A stretch of 8,106 nt of DNA from Flavobacteriales bacterium (GCA_020437875.1 JAGQVR010000006.1:26347-34452), one strand, 5' to 3'; shown: positions 1-6,819, numbered from the stretch's first letter. Translations and numbers: made by a program. The notes: generated by a model not told the origin, from the letters alone.

Positions 1-96
1 TGCCAGGTTCCGCGGGATCGGCTTGCGGTCCTGCGGGGTCTCGCGCATGAGCCTGCGAATGCCCATCCACTCCTTCAGCCTGTCGAACAGTCTCAT
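1..96 (-). CDS. Hypothetical protein, N-terminal fragment (runs off left edge)
   Basis: An open frame starts with ATG at 96 and stays open for 32 codons to the edge. Its start overlaps the ligA stop in an ATGA arrangement (4 bases), the same kind of junction seen elsewhere in this operon, which is the main reason to believe it. The visible N-terminus begins MRLFDRLKEWMGIRRLM and is basic and amphipathic, followed by a polar Pro/Arg-rich stretch. There is no signal peptide and no membrane segment. I do not recognise it with certainty. From memory, flavobacterial genomes often carry a small DUF6913-type protein of unknown function next to ligA, whose basic N-terminus looks broadly similar, but the fragment is too short to decide. 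Being translationally coupled to ligA, it is probably co-transcribed with it. Confidence 0.6.
   Translation of the reverse strand, partial: MRLFDRLKEWMGIRRLMRETPQDRKPIPRNLA
74..88 (-). repeat. 15-bp word GTTCGACAGGCTGAA, copy 1
   Basis: On the minus strand this reads GTTCGACAGGCTGAA and encodes the FDRL(K) part of the partial left-edge gene. An identical copy in the same reading frame lies in ligA at 1564-1578. The first ten bases (GTTCGACAGG) occur again on the plus strand at 581-590. The core resembles a TTCGACAGGCT word that I remember as dispersed in many bacterial genomes. Confidence 0.5.
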
Positions 97-2114
97 CCTT
101 CGATCATCCGATTGAACTCGTCCTCATCGATCACGGGCACCTTCAACTCCTCGGCCTTCACGCGTTTCGAGGGACCCATGTCGGCACCGGCGAGCACATA
201 GCTGGTCTTGCTGCTGATGGACCCGGACACTTTCCCTCCGTTGCGTTCGATGGCTTCCTTCACACCGTCCCGGCTGTAGTGCTTGAACACACCGGACACC
301 ACGAAGGTCTTTCCTTTCAGCTTATCCCCGACAGGTCCGGCCGAACCAGCCTCCACTTCCATCCGCAGGCCATGCCTCCGCAGCCTCTCCACGATGCGCC
401 GGTTGCCCTCGGCAGCGAAGAAGTCAAGGATGCTGTCCGCGATGACGCCTCCCACCTCATCCAATGCCATGAGTTCCTCCCGGGTCATGGCCATCAGCCT
501 GTCCAGGCGGCCCACCGCACGCGCGATCTTCTTGGCCACCGTCTCGCCCACATGCCGGATGCCGATGGCGAAGAGCACCTGTTCGACAGGAATGACCCGG
601 CTCGCGGCGATGCCAGCTATCACCTGGTTCGCGCTCTTCTCACCCCAACCCTTCCCCAAGCCCAGTAGCTGGTCCACGGTGAGGTCGTAAAGGTCGGCCA
701 CATTGGCGATGAGACCAGCGTTCACAAGTTCCGCCACCGTCTCCGCTCCCAGCCCATCGATCGCCATCATCCTGCGGCCCACGAAGTGCTCGATGCGCCC
801 CATGATCTGCGGCGGACAGGCATGTTCGTTGGGGCAGTAGTGCTGGGCTTCACCATCGTACCGCACCAACCGGGTCCCGCATTCGGGGCAGTTCTCCGGG
901 AAGACCACCGGAGGGGCGTGCGTCTCCCGCTGATCCACCAGCACTCCCACGATCTTCGGGATGATCTCCCCGCCCTTCTCCACCTGCACCTGATCACCGA
1001 TGTGGAGGTCGAGCTTCGCGATCTGGTCGGCGTTGTGCAGCGATGCACGCTTGACCGTTGTGCCTGCGAGCAGCACCGGTTCCAGGTTCGCCACGGGGGT
1101 GATGGCGCCGGTGCGACCGACCTGGTAGGTGACCTCGTTCAGGCGGGTGACGGCCTGCTCCGCCTGGAACTTGTAGGCGATGGCCCAGCGCGGGCTCTTC
1201 GCCGTGGTTCCCAGTTCATCCTGGATCCGCAGGTCATCCACCTTCACCACTACACCGTCGATGTCCATCTCCAGCGCGTGCCGTGCCTTGTCCCAATGGG
1301 CGATGAAGGCCATGATCCCTTCAACGCTATCCGTACGCTCGATGAAGCGCCGGCCGGGATCGGGCGTCTTGAAGCCCCATCGATGGGCCGCGCGTATGTT
1401 CTCGAAATGGCTGGTGGTCGGCAGGTCCGGCCCTTGCAAGGTGTATATGAAGTTGTCCAGGCCGCGCTTCGCAACATCCTTCGGGTCCTGCTGCTTCAGC
1501 GAACCGGCGGCGGTGTTCCGTGGGTTCGCATAGAGTTCCTCCCCGTCCTTCGCCCGCTCCTCGTTCAGCCTGTCGAACTGCGCGCGCATGAAGAGGATCT
1601 CACCCCGTGCCTCCACCACCGGCGGGAAGTCGCCGCGCAGGCGCAATGGGATGCTACGGACCGTGCGCACGTTGTTGGTGATGTCATCGCCCTTCTCCCC
1701 ATCACCCCGGGTGACCCCGCGGACCAGTTCACCGTTCACGTAGCTCAAGCTGATGGCCACGCCGTCGTACTTCAATTCCATCACATAGGTGGTGCGACCG
1801 ATCTCCTTTTCCACTCGGGCCACGAAGGCCGCCACCTCCTCCGCACTGTACGAGTTGCTCAGGGAGAGCATCGGGTAGCGGTGCATGACCACCGGGAAAT
1901 CCTTCGTGATGTCGCCGCCAACGCGTTGTGTCGGGCTATTCGGTGAGGCGAACTCGGGCCAGGTGTGCTCCAGTGCCTCGAGTTCCTTCAGCATCCTATC
2001 GAACTCGCGATCGCTGATGGTGGGTGCGGCGAGCACGTAGTACCGGTGATTGTGCTCCTCGAGCTCCCGGCTCAGCTCGGCGATGCGTCGTTGGGCTTGT
2101 TCGCGTTCAGACAT
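93..2114 (-). CDS. ligA: NAD(+)-dependent DNA ligase LigA
   Basis: This ligase seals 3'-OH/5'-phosphate nicks during replication and repair, using NAD+ to form a ligase-AMP intermediate. At 673 residues it is full length (the E. coli enzyme is about 671). The N-terminal domain Ia has HNHRYYV near residue 21. The adenylation domain carries the nucleophile motif KYDG with Lys115, the same position as in E. coli, plus DGVVVK at 286-291 and YKFQAEQA near 314. The OB fold follows. A four-cysteine zinc finger uses Cys409, Cys412, Cys427 and Cys433. A helix-hairpin-helix region spans about 446-590, and a C-terminal BRCT domain about 597-673 contains the usual FVVSG and GGKVSGSIS segments. All expected catalytic and zinc-binding residues are present. 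The start at 2114 overlaps the end of the upstream barrel gene by 8 bases, so translation is probably coupled. It is the third gene of the prmC operon, and its stop overlaps the start of the next gene by 4 bases. Confidence 0.98.
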   Translation of the reverse strand: MSEREQAQRRIAELSRELEEHNHRYYVLAAPTISDREFDRMLKELEALEHTWPEFASPNSPTQRVGGDITKDFPVVMHRYPMLSLSNSYSAEEVAAFVARVEKEIGRTTYVMELKYDGVAISLSYVNGELVRGVTRGDGEKGDDITNNVRTVRSIPLRLRGDFPPVVEARGEILFMRAQFDRLNEERAKDGEELYANPRNTAAGSLKQQDPKDVAKRGLDNFIYTLQGPDLPTTSHFENIRAAHRWGFKTPDPGRRFIERTDSVEGIMAFIAHWDKARHALEMDIDGVVVKVDDLRIQDELGTTAKSPRWAIAYKFQAEQAVTRLNEVTYQVGRTGAITPVANLEPVLLAGTTVKRASLHNADQIAKLDLHIGDQVQVEKGGEIIPKIVGVLVDQRETHAPPVVFPENCPECGTRLVRYDGEAQHYCPNEHACPPQIMGRIEHFVGRRMMAIDGLGAETVAELVNAGLIANVADLYDLTVDQLLGLGKGWGEKSANQVIAGIAASRVIPVEQVLFAIGIRHVGETVAKKIARAVGRLDRLMAMTREELMALDEVGGVIADSILDFFAAEGNRRIVERLRRHGLRMEVEAGSAGPVGDKLKGKTFVVSGVFKHYSRDGVKEAIERNGGKVSGSISSKTSYVLAGADMGPSKRVKAEELKVPVIDEDEFNRMIEG
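1564..1578 (-). repeat. 15-bp word GTTCGACAGGCTGAA, copy 2
   Basis: This is identical to 74-88 and lies inside ligA, where it encodes the QFDRLNEE segment (around residues 179-186). Here the word is closed by GAAC, so GTTC...GAAC forms short inverted ends. It may be coincidence of coding for FDRL in two neighbouring genes, or a dispersed repeat tolerated in frame. Confidence 0.5.
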
Positions 2115-2742
2115 TGTCCCGTAGGCGTTTGCGCACGCGCTTCACCACTTCACCGAAGCGCAGACCGACCTTGAAGTAATAGGTATAGTCACTCAGTATC
2201 CGGGTCGCGGCGGGATCATCGGCCAGGACGTAGCGGTAACCGGCCCCAGCACCGATGAAGACGAACCAGAACACATTGTAGTCGCAGTGGAGCGTGGCCT
2301 CGATCGGCACCAGTTCGTTCACCCCGTACGCGATCTCCTTGCCGCTCGTGGTGTCCCGATAGCTCGTCCGGTAGTTGCCAAGACCGAAGGCCACGGGAAT
2401 GCCGGCCTGCCAGCGCTTGGTATCGATCAGCAGCCGCTCATAGGTCAGTGCCGCGAAGCTGAAACGCGTGTAGAACTCCTGCTTCCCAAGCTCCCCGAGA
2501 TCGACCGATGGTTGGATGTAGGGATCACCCAGACCATAATAACCGAAGGCGATCATGTCCCGTCCACGTTGGGCCCCGAGCCGCATGCCGTTGAAGCGCA
2601 CCGAAGCATTGTTCACCCAGGTCCGCCGTGCGTCGAAGTTGAGCACCACCTTGAACGCCGCCTTCACCTTCGTACTATCGACATCCGCCCGCGCACTCCC
2701 ACCAAGAAGCAACACCAATAGGAGTAGTGTGCAACGATTCAT
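2107..2742 (-). CDS. Exported hypothetical protein, probable outer-membrane beta-barrel
   Basis: The 211-residue product starts with a clear signal peptide: MNRC, then a Leu-rich core at residues 5-14, then a likely signal peptidase I site after SARA (Ala19, with Asp20 as the first mature residue). The mature part has no hydrophobic helix. It alternates short beta-prone, aromatic-rich segments (FAALTYERLL, WFVFIGAGAGYRYVL, YTYYFKVGLRFG) separated by polar turns, as in small 8-10 strand outer-membrane barrels of Bacteroidota. I do not recognise a named family and can give no molecular function. The last strand-like segment (GLRFG, about 193-197) is followed by a very basic tail of about 14 residues (VVKRVRKRLRDNV), which is unusual, since barrels usually end on an aromatic residue. 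The gene starts 4 bases inside the end of prmC and ends 8 bases inside ligA, so it sits translationally coupled between two housekeeping genes. Confidence 0.85.
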   Translation of the reverse strand: MNRCTLLLLVLLLGGSARADVDSTKVKAAFKVVLNFDARRTWVNNASVRFNGMRLGAQRGRDMIAFGYYGLGDPYIQPSVDLGELGKQEFYTRFSFAALTYERLLIDTKRWQAGIPVAFGLGNYRTSYRDTTSGKEIAYGVNELVPIEATLHCDYNVFWFVFIGAGAGYRYVLADDPAATRILSDYTYYFKVGLRFGEVVKRVRKRLRDNV

Positions 2743-3596
2743 CGGATGGCATGAATGAACCGCGTGGATCCGCTCAGGTCGCGCAACACGTTGACATGTT
2801 GGTAACCCATGGAATCGATCAGGTCCCCCACCGCTTCAGCATGGAGGTGATGTCCCTCGAACCATAGTTCACCGCCGGGGAGCAGGGCATCCAATGCCTT
2901 TCGTGCAATGACCCGATAGAACAGAAGCGGGTCCGCATCGTCCACGAAAAGCGCCAGGTGTGGTTCGTGGTCCCGCACATGGACATCGAGCGTCTCCATC
3001 TCCCTGGCCGGAATGTATGGGGGGTTGCTCACCACAAGGTCAAGATCGGGTGGTAGATCGGAGCCCGGAGCCGATACATCCTGCACCACCCATCCAACGT
3101 CCATGCCAAGCCGCTCACCGTTGCTGCGAGCGATGGACAATGCTTCCTGTGAGACATCCATGCCGAAGACCCTGGCCAGGGGCAGGTGCTTCTTCAATGC
3201 GAGAGCGATGCAGCCACTCCCGGTACCAACATCCAGGATCCGCTGGAACCTTCGACCCGATCGTAGGATGTGGTCGACCATCTCCTCCGTCTCGGGGCGC
3301 GGGATCAATACTCCCGGTGCCACCAACAGTTCCATGCCCATGAACCAGGTGCGTCCGAGTACGTATTGCAGGGGTTCTCCTGCGCGCATGCGCATGAGCG
3401 GTCCATAAACCTTCAACACTTCGGATTCGCTCAATGGTGCCGATCGGCGGGCATCCAATTCGACCATGTCCCAGCCGAAAGCCTCCTGGAAGACCGTGCG
3501 CGCCATGGCCCGTGCCTCCGAGGCGCCGAATAGCGGCGACAACTCGGCGCGATAGAGGTCGTAGATGGAACCGACGGTATTGTTGGCGATGCGCAT
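2739..3596 (-). CDS. prmC: Peptide chain release factor N5-glutamine methyltransferase PrmC (HemK)
   Basis: PrmC methylates the glutamine of the GGQ motif in release factors RF1 and RF2 using S-adenosylmethionine, which improves translation termination in the cytoplasm. The chosen start gives 285 residues, normal for the family. The N-terminal helical substrate-binding domain contains the PLQYVLG motif (75-81) and is followed by IPRPETEEMV (98-107). SAM motif I is LDVGTGSGCIAL (121-132), with acidic Asp147 at the end of the next strand. The catalytic signature NPPY is at 191-194 inside VVSNPPYIP. Near the C-terminus the usual E-[IN]-x-x-Q-like segment reads FEGHHLHAEAV, so the Gln is not obvious. 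In-frame starts exist further upstream (3641 and 3929), but they add residues unlike the family and run into or past the divergent ribD start. ATG 3596 begins MRIANNTVGSIYDLY, which fits PrmC N-termini. It is the first gene of the minus-strand operon. Confidence 0.95.
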   Translation of the reverse strand: MRIANNTVGSIYDLYRAELSPLFGASEARAMARTVFQEAFGWDMVELDARRSAPLSESEVLKVYGPLMRMRAGEPLQYVLGRTWFMGMELLVAPGVLIPRPETEEMVDHILRSGRRFQRILDVGTGSGCIALALKKHLPLARVFGMDVSQEALSIARSNGERLGMDVGWVVQDVSAPGSDLPPDLDLVVSNPPYIPAREMETLDVHVRDHEPHLALFVDDADPLLFYRVIARKALDALLPGGELWFEGHHLHAEAVGDLIDSMGYQHVNVLRDLSGSTRFIHAIR

Positions 3597-3610
3597 CGCT
3601 GGGAGGACCG

Positions 3611-3618
3611 CAAAAATA
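3611..3618 (-). promoter_or_regulatory. Candidate -7 box for the prmC operon
   Basis: On the minus strand the bases read TATTTTTG, an exact match to the Bacteroidota -7 consensus TAnnTTTG. Transcription would begin around 3604-3606, leaving a leader of only about 10 bases before the prmC ATG at 3596. No TTG-type -33 element is visible 17-23 bases upstream, so the assignment rests on the -7 box and its position in a 65-bp divergent gap. Confidence 0.45.
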
Positions 3619-3642
3619 GCCCGGTGGACCTGGAGGATCATG

Positions 3643-3650
3643 CACCTTTG
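3643..3650 (+). promoter_or_regulatory. Weak candidate -7 box for the ribD operon
   Basis: CACCTTTG matches TAnnTTTG at all fixed bases except the first T. Initiation would fall about 5-8 bases after it, almost at the ribD ATG (3662), giving a nearly leaderless mRNA. No -33 TTG is seen at the expected spacing. It is listed because the gap to the divergent prmC gene leaves little other room for a promoter. Confidence 0.22.
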
Positions 3651-3661
3651 CGCCCCTTTCG

Positions 3662-4735
3662 ATGGTCTCCGCCCGCACAACCACCCACGAACGCTGGATG
3701 AGGCGCTGCCTGCAACTGGCCAACTTGGGCTCGGGCACCACCGGACCGAATCCATTGGTCGGCGCGGTCCTCGTCCAGGGCGAACACCTGCTCGCCGAAG
3801 GCTGGCATGAACGTGCCGGCGGACCACACGCCGAGGCGCGCTGCCTGCAAGCCTTCGGCGATGGGCCCATCCCGGCGGATGCCACCATGTATGTGAACCT
3901 GGAGCCGTGCGCGCACCATGGACGCACACCGCCTTGTGCGGACCTCCTCATCGCCCGAGGGGTGAAGCAAGTGGTCGTGGGGCTGCGTGATCCCTTCCCA
4001 TTGGTCGCCGGGCGCGGGATCGAACGGTTACGCAACGCCGGGGTCGAGGTCACCGAGGGTGTGATGCTGGAAGAATGTCATTGGATGCAACGCCGATTCA
4101 TCACCTCTGTGGAGAAGAAGAGGCCCTATGTCATCTTGAAGTGGGCGGCCTCCGCGGACGGCTTCCTCGACCGGCACCCACGCACCAGCCGCGGCGTTCA
4201 GCGCATCAGCGGTGCAGCCACCGATGTGCTAGTGCACCGCTGGCGTTCAGCGGAACCCGCGATCCTCGTGGGCAGCAGGACCGTCGTGCATGATGACCCC
4301 TCGCTCTCCGTGCGGCATGTCTCCGGTCGTTCACCGCTCCGGCTCGTCCTCGATCGTGACGGCATCACGCCTGGAATGAGCAATGTCTTCACCGATGGCG
4401 GGAGCACCATGTTGTTCACTTCGGATCCACGCCCGGAGCTGTCCGTGGAACAGGTGCGGATCAACCCGACGGAGGAACCGTTGGATGTGATCCTCGCCAC
4501 CCTGCACGAACGGAACATCCGGTCCGTACTGGTGGAAGGTGGTGCGGAGCTGATACGGCACTTCATGGAACACGGCCTCTGGGATGAGGCGCGGGTGATC
4601 CATGGTCAGGTGCATTTCGGGGATGGGACACCTGCTCCACGTATCGATGGCGCGGGTCGCATCGAACGGATGGTCGGCGGCGATCGGATCGTACTTCATC
4701 GCAGGGAAGCCGGCTGCATCGCATGGGACTGGTAA
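3662..4735 (+). CDS. ribD: Bifunctional riboflavin biosynthesis protein RibD (deaminase/reductase)
   Basis: RibD carries out two successive steps of riboflavin synthesis. It deaminates 2,5-diamino-6-ribosylamino-4(3H)-pyrimidinone 5'-phosphate, then reduces the ribosyl side chain with NADPH to give 5-amino-6-(5-phosphoribitylamino)uracil. The 357 residues hold both domains. The N-terminal cytidine-deaminase-like domain (about 8-150) has GPNPLVGAV (28-36), the HAEA motif with zinc ligand His56 and catalytic Glu58, and PCxxxGxTPPC (82-92) with zinc ligands Cys83 and Cys92. The C-terminal reductase domain (about 155-357) opens with RPYVILKWAASADG, carries AILVGSRTVVHDDPSLSVR (200-218), and the VLVEGGAEL nucleotide-binding segment (289-297). 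The usual DPNP is DPFP here (110-113), with VAGRG intact. It heads a run with the EamA transporter (13-base overlap) and yigZ. No other riboflavin gene is in the window and no FMN riboswitch fits in the short leader. Confidence 0.96.
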   Translation: MVSARTTTHERWMRRCLQLANLGSGTTGPNPLVGAVLVQGEHLLAEGWHERAGGPHAEARCLQAFGDGPIPADATMYVNLEPCAHHGRTPPCADLLIARGVKQVVVGLRDPFPLVAGRGIERLRNAGVEVTEGVMLEECHWMQRRFITSVEKKRPYVILKWAASADGFLDRHPRTSRGVQRISGAATDVLVHRWRSAEPAILVGSRTVVHDDPSLSVRHVSGRSPLRLVLDRDGITPGMSNVFTDGGSTMLFTSDPRPELSVEQVRINPTEEPLDVILATLHERNIRSVLVEGGAELIRHFMEHGLWDEARVIHGQVHFGDGTPAPRIDGAGRIERMVGGDRIVLHRREAGCIAWDW

Positions 4736-5580
4736 CGCTCGCGGCTTTGTGCGTGGCGGGTTTCGCCATCCTGTTCCGCCTGTTCGAGCGGTACGAGGTG
4801 CCCATGCTGCCGGCGATCGCCATCAATTATGCGGTGGCCTTCGTTTGCGGCATGATCGTGGCACCACCATCGCCTGCCACGAGCTCAGGCTCCTTGCTCC
4901 TCGCAGCGGCCGGGCTGGGCGCCTTGTTCGTATCGATCTTCTCGGTCACCGGCCTTTCCGCGCAACAAGCAGGTGCCGCACGCACCACCATCGCCGGACG
5001 CATGAGCCTCGTGCTCACCATCAGCGGTGCGGTGATCCTCTTCGATGAGCGGATCGATATGCGGACGGTGATCGGCATCATCATCGCGCTGGTGGGGCTT
5101 GTGCTCACGGCAGCCGGCCCCTCGGAACAGCGCACTGGACGGGCTGTCTGGTTCCTGCCATTGCTCCTGTTCGTATGCAGTGGTGCGGCCGACATCAGCG
5201 TCACCTACGTGCAGCGGGTGCTCACCACGCCCGTCACAGCGGATAGCTTCCCCACCTCGTGCTTCGCCGCTTCCACCATCGTCAGCCTGGTGCTTCTTCT
5301 GCTGCGCGAAGGATCGAAGGAGCTGTTGAACATGCGCACCTGGGTGGGCGGGATCGCATTGGGCATGGTGAACTACGCCTCCCTTCTCGTACTGATGCGC
5401 GCCCTCGGTGTCGGTGGCCTGCAGGCATCCCTGGTCTTCCCGCTGATGAACATCCTCGCCATCCTGTTCGCGACGATCGCAGGACTGACCCTCTTCCGTG
5501 AACGACTCTCCTTGATGCAATGGTGCGGCATCTGCTGCTGCATCGGCGCCATGCTGCTCTTCCTTTCATCCGCGCCATGA
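4723..5580 (+). CDS. EamA/DMT-superfamily membrane transporter
   Basis: The 285-residue, very hydrophobic product has about ten predicted transmembrane helices (roughly 2-20, 28-48, 57-77, 90-107, 113-132, 141-161, 175-195, 206-227, 233-255, 265-282). The two halves look like an internal duplication, each ending in a similar signature: LFDERIDMRTVIGIIIALVG (106-125) and LFRERLSLMQWCGICCCIGA (257-276), the E-R turn plus last helix typical of EamA repeats. Family members are inner-membrane drug/metabolite transporters, often exporters of amino acids or other small metabolites; the substrate cannot be read from the sequence. The start overlaps the end of ribD by 13 bases and the stop overlaps the yigZ start as ATGA, so it is translated from the ribD transcript. 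Co-transcription with ribD could hint at flavin or precursor transport, but this gene neighbourhood is loosely functional and I do not claim it. Confidence 0.88.
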   Translation: MGLVTLAALCVAGFAILFRLFERYEVPMLPAIAINYAVAFVCGMIVAPPSPATSSGSLLLAAAGLGALFVSIFSVTGLSAQQAGAARTTIAGRMSLVLTISGAVILFDERIDMRTVIGIIIALVGLVLTAAGPSEQRTGRAVWFLPLLLFVCSGAADISVTYVQRVLTTPVTADSFPTSCFAASTIVSLVLLLLREGSKELLNMRTWVGGIALGMVNYASLLVLMRALGVGGLQASLVFPLMNILAILFATIAGLTLFRERLSLMQWCGICCCIGAMLLFLSSAP

Positions 5581-6182
5581 TCCGCGATCGTTACCGCACC
5601 ATCAGCGCACCCGTGGAAGGAACGTACCGCGAACTGGCCAGCAAGTTCATCGCGCGCGCCTTCCCCATCGGGGACGAGGCGGAGTTCAAGCGTCTGGCCG
5701 CCGCTTTCGGCAACGAACACCCCTCATCGCGGCATGTATGCTATGCCTGGATACTCGGCACCAACGGCGATCACCATCGTGCGAACGATGATGGCGAACC
5801 AAGCGGCACGGCCGGGCTCCCGATCCTGCGCCGCATCCGGTCATTGGACCTTACCTACTGTGGAGTCGCCGTTGTGCGCTACTTCGGGGGCACCCTGCTC
5901 GGCAAGCCGGGATTGATCCATGCCTACGGTGAAGCCGCGCGTCTTGCATTGGAAGCTGCCGAGATCCTAGAGCGCGTGGTGATGGAGCGGTGGTCCCTGC
6001 GTTGCGGATATGATCGCTTCGATGGGGTGAAGGCCGAAGTGCTCGCTTGTGGCGGACGCCTCGTCGATCCCGTCTTCGCGGTGGATTGCACGGCGACGAT
6101 CGAACTACCGCTCGGACAAGGTGCGATGCTCCGACCGAAGTGGGAACTGCTCAGCGTTGACGTGGAGCCGATCAACTCGTGA
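5577..6182 (+). CDS. yigZ: YigZ/IMPACT-family protein
   Basis: The product belongs to the widespread YigZ/IMPACT family (UPF0029), whose bacterial role is unsettled; eukaryotic IMPACT/Yih1 regulates Gcn2 and structures suggest nucleic-acid or ribosome-related binding. The chosen ATG at 5577 overlaps the transporter stop (ATGA) and gives 201 residues, matching the usual length of about 200; an upstream in-frame ATG at 5520 lies inside the transporter gene and adds 19 unrelated residues. The N-terminal domain shows SKFIARAFPI (22-31), SSRHVCYAW (50-58), the family signature DDGEPSGTAGLPIL (71-84) and VRYFGGTLLGKPGLIHAY (100-117). In that last motif the usual G-G-L after LG is KPGL, a mild deviation. 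The C-terminal part from about 135 corresponds to the EF-G domain IV-like DUF1949 region. It ends the ribD run and overlaps the convergent thioesterase by 11 bases. Confidence 0.93.
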   Translation: MIRDRYRTISAPVEGTYRELASKFIARAFPIGDEAEFKRLAAAFGNEHPSSRHVCYAWILGTNGDHHRANDDGEPSGTAGLPILRRIRSLDLTYCGVAVVRYFGGTLLGKPGLIHAYGEAARLALEAAEILERVVMERWSLRCGYDRFDGVKAEVLACGGRLVDPVFAVDCTATIELPLGQGAMLRPKWELLSVDVEPINS

Positions 6183-6582
6183 AGTAGGGCCTCAGCGCTG
6201 TGAGCAGTTCCTCTGGTGCACGACGTGGACGCATCGTCGTGCTATCCACGAAGATCAGGGTGGTCGTGGCTTCGCAGAGCATCACACCTTCCCCATTGAT
6301 CACCTCGTAATCGAAGCCGATGCGCACATCGGGCAGCGCGCTGATGCGAGTCCGGATGACGAGGAGATCATCGTAGCGCGCCGGCTTGTGGTAGGTGATG
6401 CGCATGTCGCGAACGGGCAGCATCACACCCTGTTCCTCCAGGCGCCGGTACGCGAAGCCAAGGCTGCGCAAAGCCTCCACGCGCCCTACTTCGAAGTACT
6501 CCGCATAGTCGCCGTAGTAGACGTAGCCCATCTGGTCGGTCTCACCATAGCGCACGCGCACCTCGGCATCGTGTTGGAACAT
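6172..6582 (-). CDS. Acyl-CoA thioesterase, YbgC/FadM-type hotdog fold
   Basis: From ATG 6582 the product is 136 residues, the normal size of single-hotdog 4HBT thioesterases, which hydrolyse acyl-CoA thioesters in the cytoplasm. The signature RYGETDQMGYVYYGDYAEYF (residues 10-29) carries the conserved catalytic Asp16 at the start of the central helix, followed by EVGRVEALRSLG. Later strands include PVRDMRITYHKPARYDD, a family-typical segment. The position that is His in the E. coli YbgC VYH motif is Tyr here, as I remember for Bacteroidota versions. A longer frame from 6651 (159 residues) adds 23 residues unlike the family. A purine-rich AGGAGGAA at 6606-6613 (minus strand) is 23 bases from ATG 6582, too far to act as its ribosome binding site. 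The gene is convergent with yigZ (11-base overlap, so no room for a terminator) and divergent from dnaA. The natural acyl substrate is not evident. Confidence 0.9.
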   Translation of the reverse strand: MFQHDAEVRVRYGETDQMGYVYYGDYAEYFEVGRVEALRSLGFAYRRLEEQGVMLPVRDMRITYHKPARYDDLLVIRTRISALPDVRIGFDYEVINGEGVMLCEATTTLIFVDSTTMRPRRAPEELLTALRPYFTS

Positions 6583-6785
6583 GGCCGGGAAGATAGGCCG
6601 AGCCGTTCCTCCTGGCACATCCGGAAGAACCTTGTGTCGCATCGTTCCCATGCCTTAACTTTCGATGCGTTCGCAGCGCGCTTCGCCCCATGCGCAACCG
6701 TCCTTCACCAGCACCTCCAACGAGCCGGACACGCTCCGCTTCCGCGTCAGTTTACGGCTTCGTCGCGATCCCCGCAAACCCGCGT

Positions 6786-6800
6786 GGGACAAGGTGTCCC
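6786..6800. repeat. Inverted repeat GGGACA-AGG-TGTCCC
   Basis: A perfect 6-bp stem closes a 3-base loop, with a possible seventh T-G pair at the base. It is the first of three consecutive dyads between the thioesterase and dnaA, and would form a stable small hairpin in RNA on either strand. Confidence 0.6.
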
Positions 6801-6802
6801 GG

Positions 6803-6816
6803 TGATCGGTCGATCA
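6803..6816. repeat. Near-perfect palindrome TGATCG-GT-CGATCA
   Basis: Two perfect 6-base arms are separated by two bases, a form better suited to binding a dimeric regulator than to an RNA hairpin. It begins 2 bases after the preceding inverted repeat. The arm word CGATCA recurs twice more at 6937-6942 and 6945-6950, downstream of the dnaA promoter. Confidence 0.5.
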
Positions 6817-6819
6817 TGT

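Noticed and set aside
786..1946. Long 386-codon plus-strand frame opposite ligA
   Set aside because: It lies wholly antisense to a ligase with every motif intact. Its composition (His/Arg/Val-rich, no recognisable domain) is what a GC-rich gene gives on the opposite strand.
3597..3929. N-terminal extension of prmC from ATG 3929 (or 3641)
   Set aside because: The extra residues are antisense to ribD or cross the divergent promoter gap, and do not resemble PrmC. The start at 3596 gives the family's normal length.
3115..4053. 312-codon minus-strand frame spanning prmC and ribD
   Set aside because: It overlaps two well-supported genes in other frames or strands, and its Pro/Arg/Gly-rich product has no recognisable features.
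3662..6182. A novel functional system made of ribD, the EamA transporter and yigZ
   Set aside because: The three genes are co-transcribed, but each is an ordinary family member. As far as I remember, similar neighbourhoods near dnaA are common in flavobacteria, so there is no evidence for a dedicated joint function.
6583..6651. 23-residue N-terminal extension of the thioesterase from ATG 6651
   Set aside because: The hotdog family begins a few residues before the RYGETD motif. The extension is Pro/Gly/Arg-rich with no homology that I recognise.
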